DNA from: Bathymodiolus brooksi
Lineage: Eukaryota > Mollusca > Bivalvia > Mytilida > Modiolidae
Assembly (NCBI GenBank): GCA_963680875.1
Contig: OY804588.1
Span: forward strand, 73,122,829-73,186,828
Length of the DNA: 64,000 nt
Reading direction: 5' to 3'
The notes under the pieces are model-generated. The model had not been told where the DNA came from, searched no databases, and saw only the letters and a list, made by a program, of their open reading frames with translations. Both the position numbers and the translations under genes were made by a program. Shown here one piece after another: positions 1-11,684 of the stretch (position 1 is its first letter; each line of letters begins with the position of its first letter).

Positions 1-595
1 CCATAGCTGCAATTAAAATTTGAGCTCAGATCATTTTTACTTATAATAAAGCAATTAAAGAAATTTCTATTTTTAGTAATGGCTGCCATCTTGAATGGAG
101 AGCAGGGCTTATGGACACAATTTTGAAAGGGAACCATCCAAGGACTACCCCAGACCACTTTGGTTTAATTTGGTTTCAGTGGAGAAGATTTCAATATGAC
201 TTTTATCAAAATTTGCCTAAATTGCGTAATCAATATACTATAGAACAGGTAAAAGACACATTTCACAGAAAAAGCAGGAAAATGTGTTACACAACATGTT
301 GCCATGTACCTACAGTTAAAAAATTGAGATCATTTTGACTTATAATAAAGCAGCAATAGAAAATTAAAGAAATTTATTATTTGAATAATGGCCGCCGCCT
401 TATTACAATGCAGGGCTGTCATGCACAATATTGAAAGAGGATCTCTCAAGCACCATCCTAGCCAAATTTGGTTTAATTAGGTTCAGAAGTTTCAGAGGAG
501 AAGATTTAAATATTAAAGTTTAATACATACAGACGGACGACGGATGGAAAGTGATGGCAAAAGCTCATGTGGCCTTTGGCCAGTTGAGCTAATAA
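1..595 (+). mobile_element. Pearl-type element, 3' part (cut by window start)
   Basis: Two diverged core units about 300 bp apart (similar stretches near 28-110 and 331-415) are followed by a short ACGG/ACGACGG-like run near 533 and a terminal hairpin at 562-590 (AGCTCATGTGGCC / GGCCAGTTGAGCT around TTT). The same order, ending in the phrase AAGTGATGGCAA plus hairpin, closes the two large arrays at 8198-11684 and 21290-28226, so this is an older member of the same family. Its 5' end lies outside the window. Confidence 0.6.
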
Positions 596-1579
596 CAAGA
601 TGAACTGTGAACTAATGCTCACCTATGATACCCCCGCTCTTCGGCAAACAGGAAGTAGGAATCTGACGGGTCAAAAAACGCTTCCCACGATATGGGGTAC
701 CTATATGAAGCTTGTGACCAAATATCAGATTTCTACCATCAATAGTTGCTGAGAAAAATGTGACGAAAAATGTGCATATATGTTCAATGTGTATAGAAAC
801 CAACTAAGTCGGCAAACAGGAAGTAGGAATCTGACGGGTCCAAAAACGCTTCCCACAATATGGCATACCTATATGAAGCTTATGACCAAATATCAGATTC
901 CTGTCATTAATAGTTGCTGAGAAAAATGCGACGAAAAATGTGCATATACAAATGTATGTTAAATGTGTATAAAAATCAACAAAATCGGCAAACAGGAAGT
1001 AGGAATCTGATGGGTCCAAAAACGCTTCCCACGATATGGGGTACCTATATGAAGCTTGTGACCAAATATCAGATTTCTGCCGTCAATAGTTGCTGAGAAA
1101 AATGCGACAAAAAATGAGCATATATGTTCAATGTGTATAAAAATCAACAAAGTCGGCAAACAGGGAGTAGGAATCCGATGGGTTCAAAAACACCTCCCAC
1201 GATATGGGGTACCTATATGAAGCTTGTGACCAAATATCAGATCTCTGTCATCAATAGTTGCTGAGAAAAATGTGACGAAAAATGTGCATATATGTTCAAT
1301 GTGCATAAAGACCAACTAAGTCGGCAAACAGGAAGTAGGAATCTGACGGGTCCAAAAACGCTACCCACAATATGGTATACCTATACAGTCAAGGAAATTA
1401 GGAATTTGAATCCACAGGACATTCGGTCCTGTGAACTGTGAAGAATTACAGGACCGAACTAGATTTTACAGGACCGACAATAAAATAATGATTTTTTTTT
1501 AAATAATAGATTTATTTTATTTAAGTGTCGCATATTGATTGCATTAAACTTGCAATCACAAACAGCAATATCTATAATT

Positions 1580-1745
1580 AGATTAGCGTGCGAGTGCTCA
1601 TGGGTTCGTGCTCCAGTCGGGTCAGACCAAAGACTATAAAATTGGTATATTTTGCTTCTCTGTTAAGTACGCAGCATTAAGGAGAAAGAGCAAAGACTGG
1701 TCTGCTCTGAATCAGTGTAATGTGTCCAAGTGGGATGACAATTTG
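1580..1745 (+). mobile_element. tRNA-derived SINE, third family (copy 1)
   Basis: A B-box-like GGGTTCGTGCTCC at about 1603 is followed by a segment shared with 63502-63700, including AGAGCAAAGACTGGTC and ATGTGTCCAAGTGG. It lies inside the 1386-2632 transposon. The A box is weak. Confidence 0.5.
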
Positions 1746-1888
1746 ATGTCCATAAATATATTATTGTATATAGGATGATCATATTCATTAAGATATATTT
1801 CCACTCTAAAATTACAAAACTATTTGTGACATTAAAAATTACTAAATGAAATATTCATTCTATCTAAACAAATGAATCCTTATATGTA

Positions 1889-1915
1889 AAAAAAAAAAAA
1901 AAAAAAAAAAAATAG
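1889..1915. repeat. Poly(A) run
   Basis: An uninterrupted A homopolymer inside the 1386-2632 transposon, about 140 bp after the SINE there. It could be a retroposon tail, but no matching body directly precedes it. Confidence 0.8.
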
Positions 1916-2776
1916 AATAAAATAATAGCTCTACTGTATGCCACCAGAAAAAGTACAATTAGAAACCAGAATTTAGAATTACAAAAGAATATATATATAG
2001 CTCTTTTGGTCCATTGGCTTTGATGCACCAGTTGCAGACCATAACATTTTGTTCAACGTTGTGATGAAGCCAGGGGTGGTCCTGCTTCCAAGAATCAATA
2101 AATTTACGTTCTCGGTCTTTTTCATACTATTTCATCCGTTCTCTCGTCTCCTCTGGGGTTACTTTATTCTTTAATGGCTCCTGTCTTATACTGCAAGGAA
2201 GCCATGACCACCGTGTTTTGAAGTGATAAAATATTCCAAATTACAACGATTGTTAATGAAAAAAACTCTAGAGAATAATATTATTTTTCCGAAATACATT
2301 GTACCACGATCACTGTGGTCACACGAAATATTTTACGACATCAAAATTTTACGACAATAACTGGCGTAAATAGTTAGTGTCTTTGATTATCATTTACGAT
2401 ATGTATTATTTATTTTAGATTTTTCTTGATCTAAAAATAACAAATAAAAGAGAATTAGAAATATTTTTAAGTTGAATTTACCGAGAACCTTGATTTATCT
2501 ATTCTTAAAAAAAGGCAGCAGCTGACAAAACAATTTACCGGACAGTCGGTCCGGTGAGATAGCGAAAACTACCGGACCGCCGGGAAATTTATCGGACGCG
2601 GTCCGTCGGTCCGGTGCTAATTTCCATGACTGCCTATATGATGCTTGTGACCAAATATCAGATTTCTGCCGTCAACAGTTACTGAGAAAAATGCGACAAA
2701 AAATATCTTGGACGGACGGAAGGACGGACAGAGGTAAAACAGTATACCCCCCTCCCCCTTCGGGGAGCTGGGGTAT

Positions 2777-3386
2777 AATAACTTGCTCTCTTGGCTTTAA
2801 CAACAGTGACTCATTAAACTCACTACAAAGGTCCTATATTACCAAATATTAGTACATAACATATAAAAATGATTTATTTTGATTGGATGATTAGTGTTTA
2901 CTATTTTTGAACAGTCTATGGTTAAACAGGTGACTATACCTAGTGACGAGAATTATACCAGTTTGAACTTATTTCCTGCTTGGACTATACATGTCGAATA
3001 GATTTTCCCGCATTATTTTTATGTATTTTTGGCAAGATTTATCTCCATTAAAATAGATGGTGCTGTAGTCTGTTTAACGTTTGTTGTCAACATGCACAAT
3101 TACTCAGGAACAGGACCCCCCTTTTTTTCAAACTATGGAATGTTGAATATTTTTTAACAACTGTTTGATACATACATAAATGACATTTTGTGACAATATA
3201 TATATATATTTATATATATTAGATTAATGTATAAATTAAAAGAAAATAACCACTAAAGGATATGTTAAACAATTTTCATAGGTTCTGTCCCTAAATCTGT
3301 GTCAACATGGCGAGATATGGCAATGTATCTCAGCGCAGTGGTTTTTTTTCTTTTATGTCGAGAATGAGATGTTATGTACTAAACAT
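2777..3386. other. Unassigned AT-rich stretch
   Basis: No ORF, splice-flanked exon or repeat that I can name. It contains a short AT dinucleotide tract near 3198-3222. Confidence 0.5.
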
Positions 3387-3474
3387 ATTATTGTCTTCTC
3401 CCTCAGGAACAGTTTTCCTATAGTGTTGCCTGGTCAGGTATAGGAAAACAGTTCCCTCAGGAGAAGACAATAAT
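3387..3474. repeat. Near-perfect hairpin next to a SINE 3' end
   Basis: Arms of 36 bp at 3387-3422 and 3439-3474 are near-perfect reverse complements around a 16-bp loop. The hairpin directly borders the SINE fragment at 3499, so it may be a target-site rearrangement at the insertion. Confidence 0.75.
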
Positions 3475-3498
3475 AGATTTGATTTCATATTATTTCTT

Positions 3499-3698
3499 GT
3501 GTTTAGTGCCACTTTCAGCAATATCATGGCGACCAGTTTTAGTGGTGGAAGAAGCCGGAGTACCCGGAGAGAACCACCGAACATCATGAGCAAGTAACTG
3601 GTAAACTTTATCACTTGCAGCTGCGAGTCGAGTGCACCCTTTTTGTAGTTTACAAAGCTGGGTGCGAACCCACGCTGTATTGGTGATAGGCTTATATG
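3499..3698 (-). mobile_element. tRNA-derived SINE, family 1, 5'-truncated
   Basis: It matches the complete copy at 45242-45491 in reverse complement, from the 3' end (GTGTTTAGTGCCACTTTC) through the B-box region (GGGTGCGAACCCACGC). The A-box end is missing after about 3698. Confidence 0.75.
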
Positions 3699-3883
3699 GG
3701 TCATTATAAAAAAACATGCACTTTTCTGTTGTTATGCAATTAAAAGACAAATATCAACCAAACTTATTGGAGAAAACATGTTTTGCATGAAGGCACACCA
3801 GCTTTCTATAGTTTTACAATCTAAATCCAGATTGGTCCAATTGCGAAATTTATACTAGCTACACGAAGACCTGTTTTTTCCTT

Positions 3884-5195
3884 GGTGTTACGTGTTATTT
3901 TTCCAGAATGACTTACTTTTGGTCATTTGTACTATTCAGATGTTATGATTTTATTCGATCTTTATATTATTTTTGAACTATTCCTAAAACTCTAATAGCA
4001 CAACATTATTTTTGCTTGATATATATTGAAATTTAAAAAGAAAATTAGCAAAAACCTGCTGTTATAGATTTTCATGTCTGTGGTGTTACCCGTCCTATTA
4101 AGGCTGGTAAGAGTTATCTGTCTTGTCATTTTTGAAGCAAAAACAGTTTCTCCCTTTGCTTATTGCCTGTTTCATGACATGTGCAGACGACAAAAACAAA
4201 AGTGATCCATAAACTAATATAGAGCCGAAAAGGTACGTGCGATTGGTATAGTATATAAATTTTATATCTGTGGTGTACATGTACTTCTCACTACTTCTTT
4301 TTGTTAGAATTGAACAAAATGTAAAAATATACAATACATTACATTTGGTATTCTTCACAGGATATACATATAAAATATAGTCAGGGAGAAATTATTTTCC
4401 TTTCATCCTAAAAATACTCACCTGTTTTCTGTGGCGTTACTGTCAATGGTGTTACCATAAAGATTGTGTAACACCACATACATTTAGCATTAAAATTGTG
4501 AATAAACACATTATTCCATAAACAGTAATATACAGAACAAAATATTGCTCTTTAACCTATGCAGAAAAATTGTTCAAACATCGTCATTTACGTGTAATAT
4601 ATAGTTTAACAAGCTGATGGGAGTATACTTTTTAGACCTGGTAACACCAGGGACATATCTTCATAACACCATGGACAAAACTGATATTGCTCATGCATCA
4701 AACCAATATGTTGAAAAACTGAATATTGTACTGAAAACATTAAGAAAACAACAAATATAGGTTGATAGTTGTGTTTTTTTCTTGAATTAAATGTTTACAT
4801 TCATGAAGATGTCCCTGGTGTTACTTTTGTCATCTGTGGTGTTAACTCTTGTCAATGGTGTTACCTCATGTAAATTGTTTCATAAAAAGGATAAATGACA
4901 TAATTGAAGTAAATTATATTATAGTTGAATAAAGTTGACTTTGATAACTATGTACAAGTCATCTTTTCTTTATATAAAGTGAAACAAAATACAATTATGA
5001 AAACTTGTTTGTTTCATAATGCAACTTAAATGGAATTCCACAACTACATATCCAAATATTGTGAAAAAAACTAGTGCTCCAAAGAAAATATCCTACATTA
5101 TGCATAATTTCCCTGTATATTATGTATGTAACCACTTTTTACATAAAAATTATTTTTCATTTTCCTAAAAAGAATAATTTTATGTTGGCAACACC
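3884..5195. other. AT-rich block with scattered GGTGTTAC motifs on both strands
   Basis: GGTGTTAC or its complement GTAACACC, with one-base variants, occurs at 3884, 4082, 4433 (variant), 4448, 4468 (minus), 4641 (minus), 4663 (minus variant), 4817, 4838 (variant), 4857 and 5188 (minus variant). Two wider phrases recur: CTGTGG-GTTA then GTCAATGGTGTTACC at 4428-4456 and 4834-4865, and CCCTGGTGTTAC at 4814 with its inverse near 4641. Spacing is irregular and there is no ORF. The function is unknown. Confidence 0.6.
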
Positions 5196-5387
5196 ACAGA
5201 CTGAAAGGTATTAGGGGGTGCTACATATCTAGAAATATTTTTTTTCATGGTGTTTTTCCCCGACTGCATATTATGTAAATATGTCATTGTAATGTAGGAA
5301 AAACTAATAGGCTAAAGCAAAACGGGAACGAAAATATTTGATGTCACCAAAATATGAACAGGAAAAAGTGCATGTATTTTGATAATG

Positions 5388-5446
5388 ACCCATATGAGTT
5401 GTTAGGTAAGCCAACTACCTAACTCATTGAGCCACCCGAGCCCTGA
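5388..5446 (-). mobile_element. SINE family 1, 5' fragment
   Basis: The reverse complement reads GGGCTCGGGTGGCTCAATGA, the A-box end of family 1. Only about 59 bp remain. Confidence 0.55.
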
Positions 5447-5490
5447 CAATAATAGAATAATAGAAACTCTACATAGATTCTTGCACTTAC

Positions 5491-6890
5491 TGTGTGGTAT
5501 TTTCTATCGTTTCAATTCTCTGTTTCTTTGTTTTCTGTTCAGGCCGATCTTCATCATCTCTTCCATCATTTCCTCCTTCATGATCTAAGAAATGAATGGA
5601 TGACAAATAAAGTGAAGATCATGTGTTTGAGCATCGGTATGAAAAGTACGGTCAAACTATATACCAGTAATTGGTATTTGCTGATTCTCTGCTCAGCATG
5701 GAGCATTGAATAGTAAGAGGAAAGATGGATGTGACTCAAGAGTCAGTATAATGTATAAGAGTGGAGAGATATGTCTATACCTGTGGACTGTTGTTTCAGT
5801 GTGACTACAAAAATCCAGCTTAAATAGTAGGTCAACAACAAAGCAGCCATCACAACATCATCAAAAAGTAACTTGTTCTCACAATGATATACAATGTTAG
5901 GGTTAAGGTGTTTAACCATAATGCCACTTTAAACAATATTTCAGTTATATCATGGTGGTAAGTTTGTATTGGTGGAGGAAACTGGAATACCTGGAGATAA
6001 CCACTGACCTGTCGTAAGTCACTGACAAACGCTATCCTATAATGTTGTACACCCCACCTGAACGGGATTCGAACTCACAACATTAGTGATGATAGGCACT
6101 GCTTGCATGGGTAGTTGTAAATCCAATTAAACACCATAAACCATCCTATTTAAAACCAAAAAGCCACAAACTCTGACATGGTGTATTCAAATAAAATTGC
6201 TTCTAGGCCACTATCTTATCTATATAGTGAGAATGTGGGCGAAGCAAACAAGTAAGCTTTTTGCAAGAATCAGAAGCTAGCCGGTTCAGCCATCCTATCC
6301 TAACTGTTACGGTAACACTATCATTGTACATTTTGAATATTATATATTTTTTTTTAATTACAAATGTACTTCAATTCAAAGTCAATTTTTATTTATTTTT
6401 TTTTTAAGACAGAAAAAATATCTAAAATTGGTGTCAGGAGAGGTGGTTAAATCACCTTCTAAATGCTTAAAATTCAATTTTGGCCTGGAGGCTCCTGGTC
6501 CCCCCTGTACCCCACTGGGGACCTAGGTGGCCCCCAGCCTTCTACTTTTTTGTTTTAACCTGATACTTTCAAATTTATGGACAACCCTGAGGCCTTGCAT
6601 TTGATGTATCAGAAAACAATAGATAAATTACAGATACATGTATATCTAAACCACCAAGAAGACTGATATGTCTAGTGATTTATCACGCTATGTCTCTGAC
6701 TATACTGTAGCTACATTATGTATATTACACTACATTATTTTCAATTTGAGAAGAATATATATGTCATACCATCTTCATCCTCTATCTTTGTACCACATGT
6801 TCCACAAAAATTATCACCGGGAAGCAATATACGATCACATTTATTGCCATTTTTCTTTTTGCCCTCACAAATTTTGTTTTTCACATCCAT
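5491..6890 (-). CDS. Two spliced exons of an unidentified gene: zinc ribbon plus acidic linker
   Basis: Exon 1 (6770-6890) begins with ATG directly after a TTTTTTTCAG acceptor and ends at a GTATGA donor. It encodes 40 residues with Cys8, Cys18, Cys29 and Cys32 (C-x9-C-x10-C-x2-C; FCGTCG at 28-33), a zinc-ribbon-like knuckle. Exon 2 (5491-5584) follows a CATTTCTTAG acceptor, ends at a GTAAGT donor, and continues in phase (1 nt + 2 nt). It encodes 31 mostly acidic residues ending with a basic KTKKQR patch. The splice signals, matching phase and lack of stops make a real host gene likely. The acceptor before the ATG implies a 5' UTR exon at higher coordinates. The 1185-bp intron holds two SINE pieces. 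Later exons are not found. I do not recognise the protein; C-terminal domains would decide its family. Confidence 0.6.
5693..5790 (+). mobile_element. SINE family 3 fragment
   Basis: It shares the order 'CTGCTCAGCATGGAGCATT', AGTAAGAGGAAAGA, GTCAGTATAATGTATAAGAG with the copies at 1580 and 63502, with clear divergence. It lies in the intron of the spliced gene. Confidence 0.4.
5908..6132 (-). mobile_element. tRNA-derived SINE, family 2 (copy 1)
   Basis: The minus strand carries a B-box-like GAGTTCGAATCCCG (6069-6082 complement) and a 3' half (CTCCAGGTATTCCAGTTTCC, GATATAACTGAAATATTG) that matches copies at 7077, 56033 and 63238. The distal 5' head is missing. Confidence 0.65.
6673..6707. mobile_element. 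Single end of a TA-flanked MITE
   Basis: GTGATTTATCACGCTATGTC followed by TACTGTA matches the right end of the complete MITE at 20282-20534. The other end is not visible nearby. Confidence 0.5.
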
Positions 6891-7076
6891 CTGAAAAAAA
6901 TTGTACATCATAATTATTGCATTTCCATAACTCTGTCTCATTCTTCAGAAAATGTTCTTTGTAAAAGTTTCTGCATTACATGTTACAGCCTTTGCAAAGA
7001 TAATGAACATACGACAGCAGGGTTCCAACCCCTTAGATGCTGGTCCATTCATTTGTACAATATTGAGGAATACTAT

Positions 7077-7312
7077 AGTGTTTAACGCCACTTTCAACAA
7101 TATTTCAGGTATATCGTGGCGGTCAGTTTTATTGGTATAGTAAACCACCAAGCTGTTGGAAGTCACCGACAAACTTTATCACATAATGTTGTATCAAGTA
7201 CACCTCGCCATGAGTAGGATTCTAGTTTACAACTTCAGTGGTGAAAGGCACTGATTGTACAGGTAGTTGTAAATCCATCTACCATACGTTCACGACCACG
7301 ACGGCCCCTTGT
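7077..7312 (-). mobile_element. tRNA-derived SINE, family 2 (copy 2)
   Basis: It runs from the 3' end (GTTTAACGCCACTTTCAACA) to the 5' head (minus strand GGGGCCGTCGTGGTCGTGAA). The B box is mutated (TTCTAGTTTAC region). There is an internal deletion near 7140. Confidence 0.65.
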
Positions 7313-7875
7313 ACAATATTGAATCTCACACAATAAAACATATAGATGGGTCAAATTGGTACATGTAATTATCGGCTTGAATCTTTAAATGGTTTCACTC
7401 AATAAATAAGTTATTCATCTATAACCGGGTTAAAAAGTCCCAGTGTTACAGTGTTTTCATAAAGAACCGGCCACCGGCCAAAATATCAGCTTCAACAAGA
7501 ATTTAGGCTGGTTCAAATTGTCTTCAAAATTTTTTCTTTTCATACATAATTTTTATTTCACCGAAATCCACGTTATACAGGTGAATTGAAATTCTGCTAG
7601 ATATAAATAAACATCCCTATATTTAACATCCTGGTTTATTTATAATGTGTCTCTTTCTCACATTTTCATAGGTCAACGATTCCGTGTCATTGAAGTGTTT
7701 TCAGCTGATTTTACCTTCATCGGACGCAATTTTATTACATCGCTATTTCATATGAAAGTTGAAACGAACAATAAGACTTTTTCAGGCCGGATTCATCAAA
7801 CAAGAAATAGTTGGAGTAATCCTTTTTTCAGTTTGATATTTGTCTAGATTTCATTGCATGTAATGATGTAGTATC
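7313..7875. other. Unassigned stretch; possible 5' region of the 5491-6890 gene
   Basis: No repeat is recognised. On the minus strand a GATGAAG|GTAAAA donor-like site lies near 7713 and could end a 5' UTR exon of the gene downstream. This is speculative because no promoter element or coding support is seen. Confidence 0.2.
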
Positions 7876-7995
7876 GAGGGCCTGGATGGCTCAATGAGTT
7901 AGGTAGTTGGATTACCTAACAACTCATACAAGCCTATCACCAATACGGCATGGGTTCGTGCACGGCTTTGTAACTTACAAAGGGGGTACATTTTG
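7876..7995 (+). mobile_element. SINE family 1, 5' half
   Basis: It contains the A-box-like TGGCTCAATGAGTTAGG and B-box-like GGGTTCGTGC in the same spacing as the complete copy at 45242. It is truncated after the AAAGGGGGTACA segment. Confidence 0.7.
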
Positions 7996-8197
7996 TAGGT
8001 GGAAGTATTTTATTTTCACTGAAAATCCCATTTAATTTTATTAGTTTTCCAAATCCATAATAAAATTCAATTGTTCTGTCTAAAATTTGGGTGGGGTGGG
8101 GATGAGAATCTACAGATTCAGTTGATACAGCCTTAATTGGTAAACAGTTACCGGGTACAAAAAAAACCAAACAGTTCTTTTGTTTCTTAAATTGTAA

Positions 8198-11100
8198 CCA
8201 GAGGCTCTCAAGAGCCTGTATCGTTCACCTGGTAATAAAAAAAACCAATTGGTGTTTAATCAGTGCAATAGCTTCAGAGAAGAATATATTTCTGTATTTT
8301 CCCCATATGGTTCTGTGTTAATACTATGACCTGTGGTGGCAGCCATCTTGGATTTCCGATCGGCATAAAAAACAGGACCTTCCAATGATCATTCCTGGGC
8401 AGTTTGGTTTCAACTGTCCAAGTGGTTTCAGAGAAGAAGCATTTTGAAACATTTTTCCCATAGGGTCCAATGTTAAACTAAGTCCTGCCGTAGCCGCCAT
8501 TTTGAATTTCATATCGGAACAAAAAACGTAAAGTTTGTAGAGGACCATCCAATGTACACACATATGGACAGTTTGGCTTTAATCATATTTGTAGTTTCTG
8601 AGAAGAAGGCATTTGAACATTTTCCCATAGGGTCCAATGTTAATCTATGTCCTGCGGTGGTGGCCATCTTGGATTTCCGATCGGCATAAAAAAACACACA
8701 CCTTGTAGAGGACCTTCCAATGATCATTCCTGGGCAGTTTGGTTTCAATTATCCAAGTGGTTTCAGAGAAGAAGCGTTTTGAAACATTTTCCCCATAGGG
8801 TCCAATGTTAAACTAAGTCCTGCCGTAGCCGCCATTTTGAATTTCATATCGGAACAAAAAACGTAAAGTTTGTAGAGGACCATCCAATGTACACACATAT
8901 GGACAGTTTGGCTTTAATCATATTTGTAGTTTCTGAGAAGAAGGCATTTGAACATTTTCCCTTAGGGTCCAATGTTAATCTATGTCCTGCGGTGGTGGCC
9001 ATCTTGAATTTTCGATCGGCATAAAAAAACAGAAACTTTGTAGAGGACCTTCCAATGATCATTCCTGGGCAGTTTGGATTCAATTGTCCAAGTGGTTTCA
9101 GAGAAGAAGCGTTTTGAAACATTTTTCCCATAGGGTCCAATGTTAAACTAAGTCCTGCCGTAGCCGCCATTTTGAATTTCATATTGGAACAAAAAACCTT
9201 AAGATTGTAGAGGACCATCCAATGAACATTCTTGTACAGTTTGGCTTTAATCATATTTGTAGTTTCTGAGAAGAAGGCATTTGAACATTTTCCCATAGGG
9301 TCCAATGTTAATCTATGTCCTGCGGTGGTGGCCATCTTGGATTTCCGATCGGCATAAAAAACACACACCTTGTAGAGGACCTTCCAATGATCATTCCTGG
9401 GCAGTTTGGTTTCAATTATCCAAGTGGTTTCAGAGAAGAAGTGTTTTGAAACATTTTTCCCATAGGGTCCAATGTTAAACTAAGTCCTGCCGTAGCCGCC
9501 ATTTTGAATTTTATATCGGAACAAAAAACGCAAAGTTTGTAGAGGACCATCCAATGAACATTCATGTACAGTTTGGCTTTAATAATATTTGTAGTTTCTG
9601 AGAAGAAGGCATTTGAACATTTTTCCATAGGGTCCAATGTTAATCTATGTCCTGCGGTGGTGGCCATCTTGGATTTCCGACCGGCATAAAAAACAGAAAC
9701 TTTGTAGAGGACCTTCCAATGATCATTCCTGGGCAGTTTGGTTTCATCTGTCCAAGTGGTTTCAGAGAAGAAGCATTTTGAAACATTTTTCCCTTAGGGT
9801 CCAATGTTAAACTAAGTCCTGCCGTAGCCGCCATTTTGAATTTCATATCAGAACAAAAAACGTAATGTTTGTAGAGAATCATCCAATGAACATTCATGTA
9901 CAGTTTGGCTTTAATCATATTTGTAGTTTCTGAGAAGAAGGCATTTGAACATTTTCCCATAGGGTCCAATGTTAATCTATGTCCTGCAGTGGCGGCCATC
10001 TTGAATTTCCGATCGGCATAAAAAAACAGAAACTTTGTAGAGGACCTTCCAATGATCATTCCTGGGCAGTTTGGTTTCAATTATCCAAGTGGTTTCAGAG
10101 AAGAAGCATTTTGAAACATTTTTCCCATAGGGTCCAATGTTAAACTAAGTCCTGCCATAGCCGCCATTTTGAATTTCATATCAGAACAAAAAACGTAAAG
10201 TTTGTAGAGGACCATCTAATGAACATTCATGTACAGTTTGGCTTTAATCATATTTGTAGTTTCTGAGTAGAAGACATTTGAATATTTTCCCATAGGGTCC
10301 AATGTTAATCTATGTCCTGCGGTGGCGGCCATCGTGGATTTCCGACCGGCATAAAAAACGGATAATTTGTAGAGGACCTTCCAATGATCATTCCTGGGCA
10401 GTTTGGTTTCAACTGTCCAAGTGGTTTCAGAGAAGAAGCATTTTGAAACATTTTTCCCATAGGGTCCAATGTTAAACTAAGTCCTGCCATAGCCGCCATT
10501 TTGAATTTCATATCAGAGCAAAAAACGTAAAGTTTGTAGAGGACCATCTAATGAACATTCATGTACAGTTTGGCTTTAATCATATTTGTAGTTTCTGAGT
10601 AGAAGGCATTTGAATATTTTCCCATATGGTCCAATGTTAATCTATGTCCTGCGGTGGCGGCCATCTTGGATTTCCGACCGGCATAAAAAACAGAAAATTT
10701 GTAGAGGACCTTCCAATGATCATTCCTGGGCAGTTTGGTTTCAACTGTCCTAGTGGTTTCAGAGAAGAAGCATTTTGAAACATTTTTCCCATAGGGTCCA
10801 ATGTTAAACTAAGTCCTGCCGTAGCCGCCATTTTGAACTTCATATCGGAACAAAAAACCTTAAGATTGTAGAGGACCATCCAATGAACATTCATGTACAG
10901 TTTGGCTTTAATCATATTTGTAGTTTCTGAGAAGAAGGCATTTGAACATTTTCCCATAGGGTCCAATGTTAATCTATGTATTGTGGTGGCGGCCATCTTG
11001 GATTTCCGATCGGCATAAAAAACATAAAATTTCTAGAGGACCTTCCAATGATCATTCCTAGGCAGTTTGGTTTCAATTATCCAAGTGGTTTCAGAGAAGA

Positions 11101-11684
11101 AGCATTTTGAAACATTTTTCCCATAGGGTCCAATGTTAAACTAAGTCCTGCCGTAGCCGCCATTTTGAATTTCATATCGGAACAAAAAACCTTAAGATTG
11201 TAGAGGACCATCCAATGAACATTCATGTACAGTTTGGCTTTAATCATATTTGTAGTTTCTGAGAAGAAGGCATTTGAACATTTTCCCATAGGGTCCAATG
11301 TTAATCTATGTCCTGCGATGGCGGCCATCTTGGATTTCCGATCGGCATAAAAAACAGTAACTTGGTAAAGGACATTCCAATGATCATTCCTTTACAGTTT
11401 GGGTTCAGTTAGTTCATTAGTTTCGGAGAAGAAGATCTTTGAAATTTCAGCCAATCAGAGTATATTATTGGCCCTGGCAGCCATATTGAATATCCGACTG
11501 GAACGAAAAACAGTAACTTTGTAGAGGACCATCCAAGGAACATTCCTGCTAAGTTCGGTTCCAATCGGCCAAGTGGTTTCGGAGAAGAAGCTTGAAATGT
11601 GAAAAGTTTACAGACGACAGACGACAGACGACAGACGCCAAGTGATGGCAATAGTTCACCTGGACCTTTGGTCCAGGTGAACTA
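8198..11684 (+). mobile_element. Pearl-type element with nine tandem 333-bp dimers
   Basis: The 5' end ACCAGAGGCTCTCAAGAGCC contains a small hairpin and leads into GTTCACCTGG. The 3' end has ACGACAG repeats (11612-11635), CCAAGTGATGGCAA, then a perfect 14-bp hairpin (AGTTCACCTGGACC around TTT). Between them the landmark GCCATTTTGAATTTCA recurs at 8496, 8831, 9166, 9498, 9830 and onward about every 332-335 bp, nine times. Each period is a dimer of two related ~166-bp monomers, one with CCGTAGCCGCCATTTTG and one with GGTGGCGGCCATCTTGG. Terminal hairpins and a subterminal repeat shared by both ends fit pearl/Helentron-type elements. Confidence 0.8.

Larger units (their letters stand above)
1386..2632. 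mobile_element. Non-autonomous DNA transposon with 6-bp target duplication
   Basis: The ends are inverted: CAGTCAAGGAAATTAG at 1386 and CTAATTTCCATGACTG at 2617-2632 (one mismatch). The flanks repeat CCTATA at 1380-1385 and 2633-2638, and the interrupted tandem unit resumes exactly, which confirms an insertion. Just inside the ends are runs of GGACCG/CGGTCC repeats in both orientations. No transposase is present. A 6-bp duplication with a CAG start is known for some hAT-like and IS3EU groups; I cannot choose between them. Confidence 0.8.
611..2776 (+). mobile_element. Second pearl-type family, ~168-bp tandem core, split by a transposon
   Basis: Units beginning CGGCAAACAGGAAGTAGG occur at 642, 810, 986, 1154 and 1322, giving periods of 168, 176, 168 and 168 bp. 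The fifth unit is broken at 1386 by a 1247-bp insertion and resumes at 2633. The 3' tail has a GGACGGACGG run (2708-2730) and a TATACCCCC / GGGGTATA hairpin-like end (2740-2776). This is the architecture of bivalve pearl elements: tandem core, short ACGG tract, terminal stem. Short open frames here are not genes. Confidence 0.65.

Noticed and set aside
612..1159. 60-71-codon frames on both strands
   Set aside because: They are by-products of the ~168-bp tandem core.
8324..11651. Series of 79-174-codon minus-strand frames in the first array
   Set aside because: Same tandem-repeat artefact as above.
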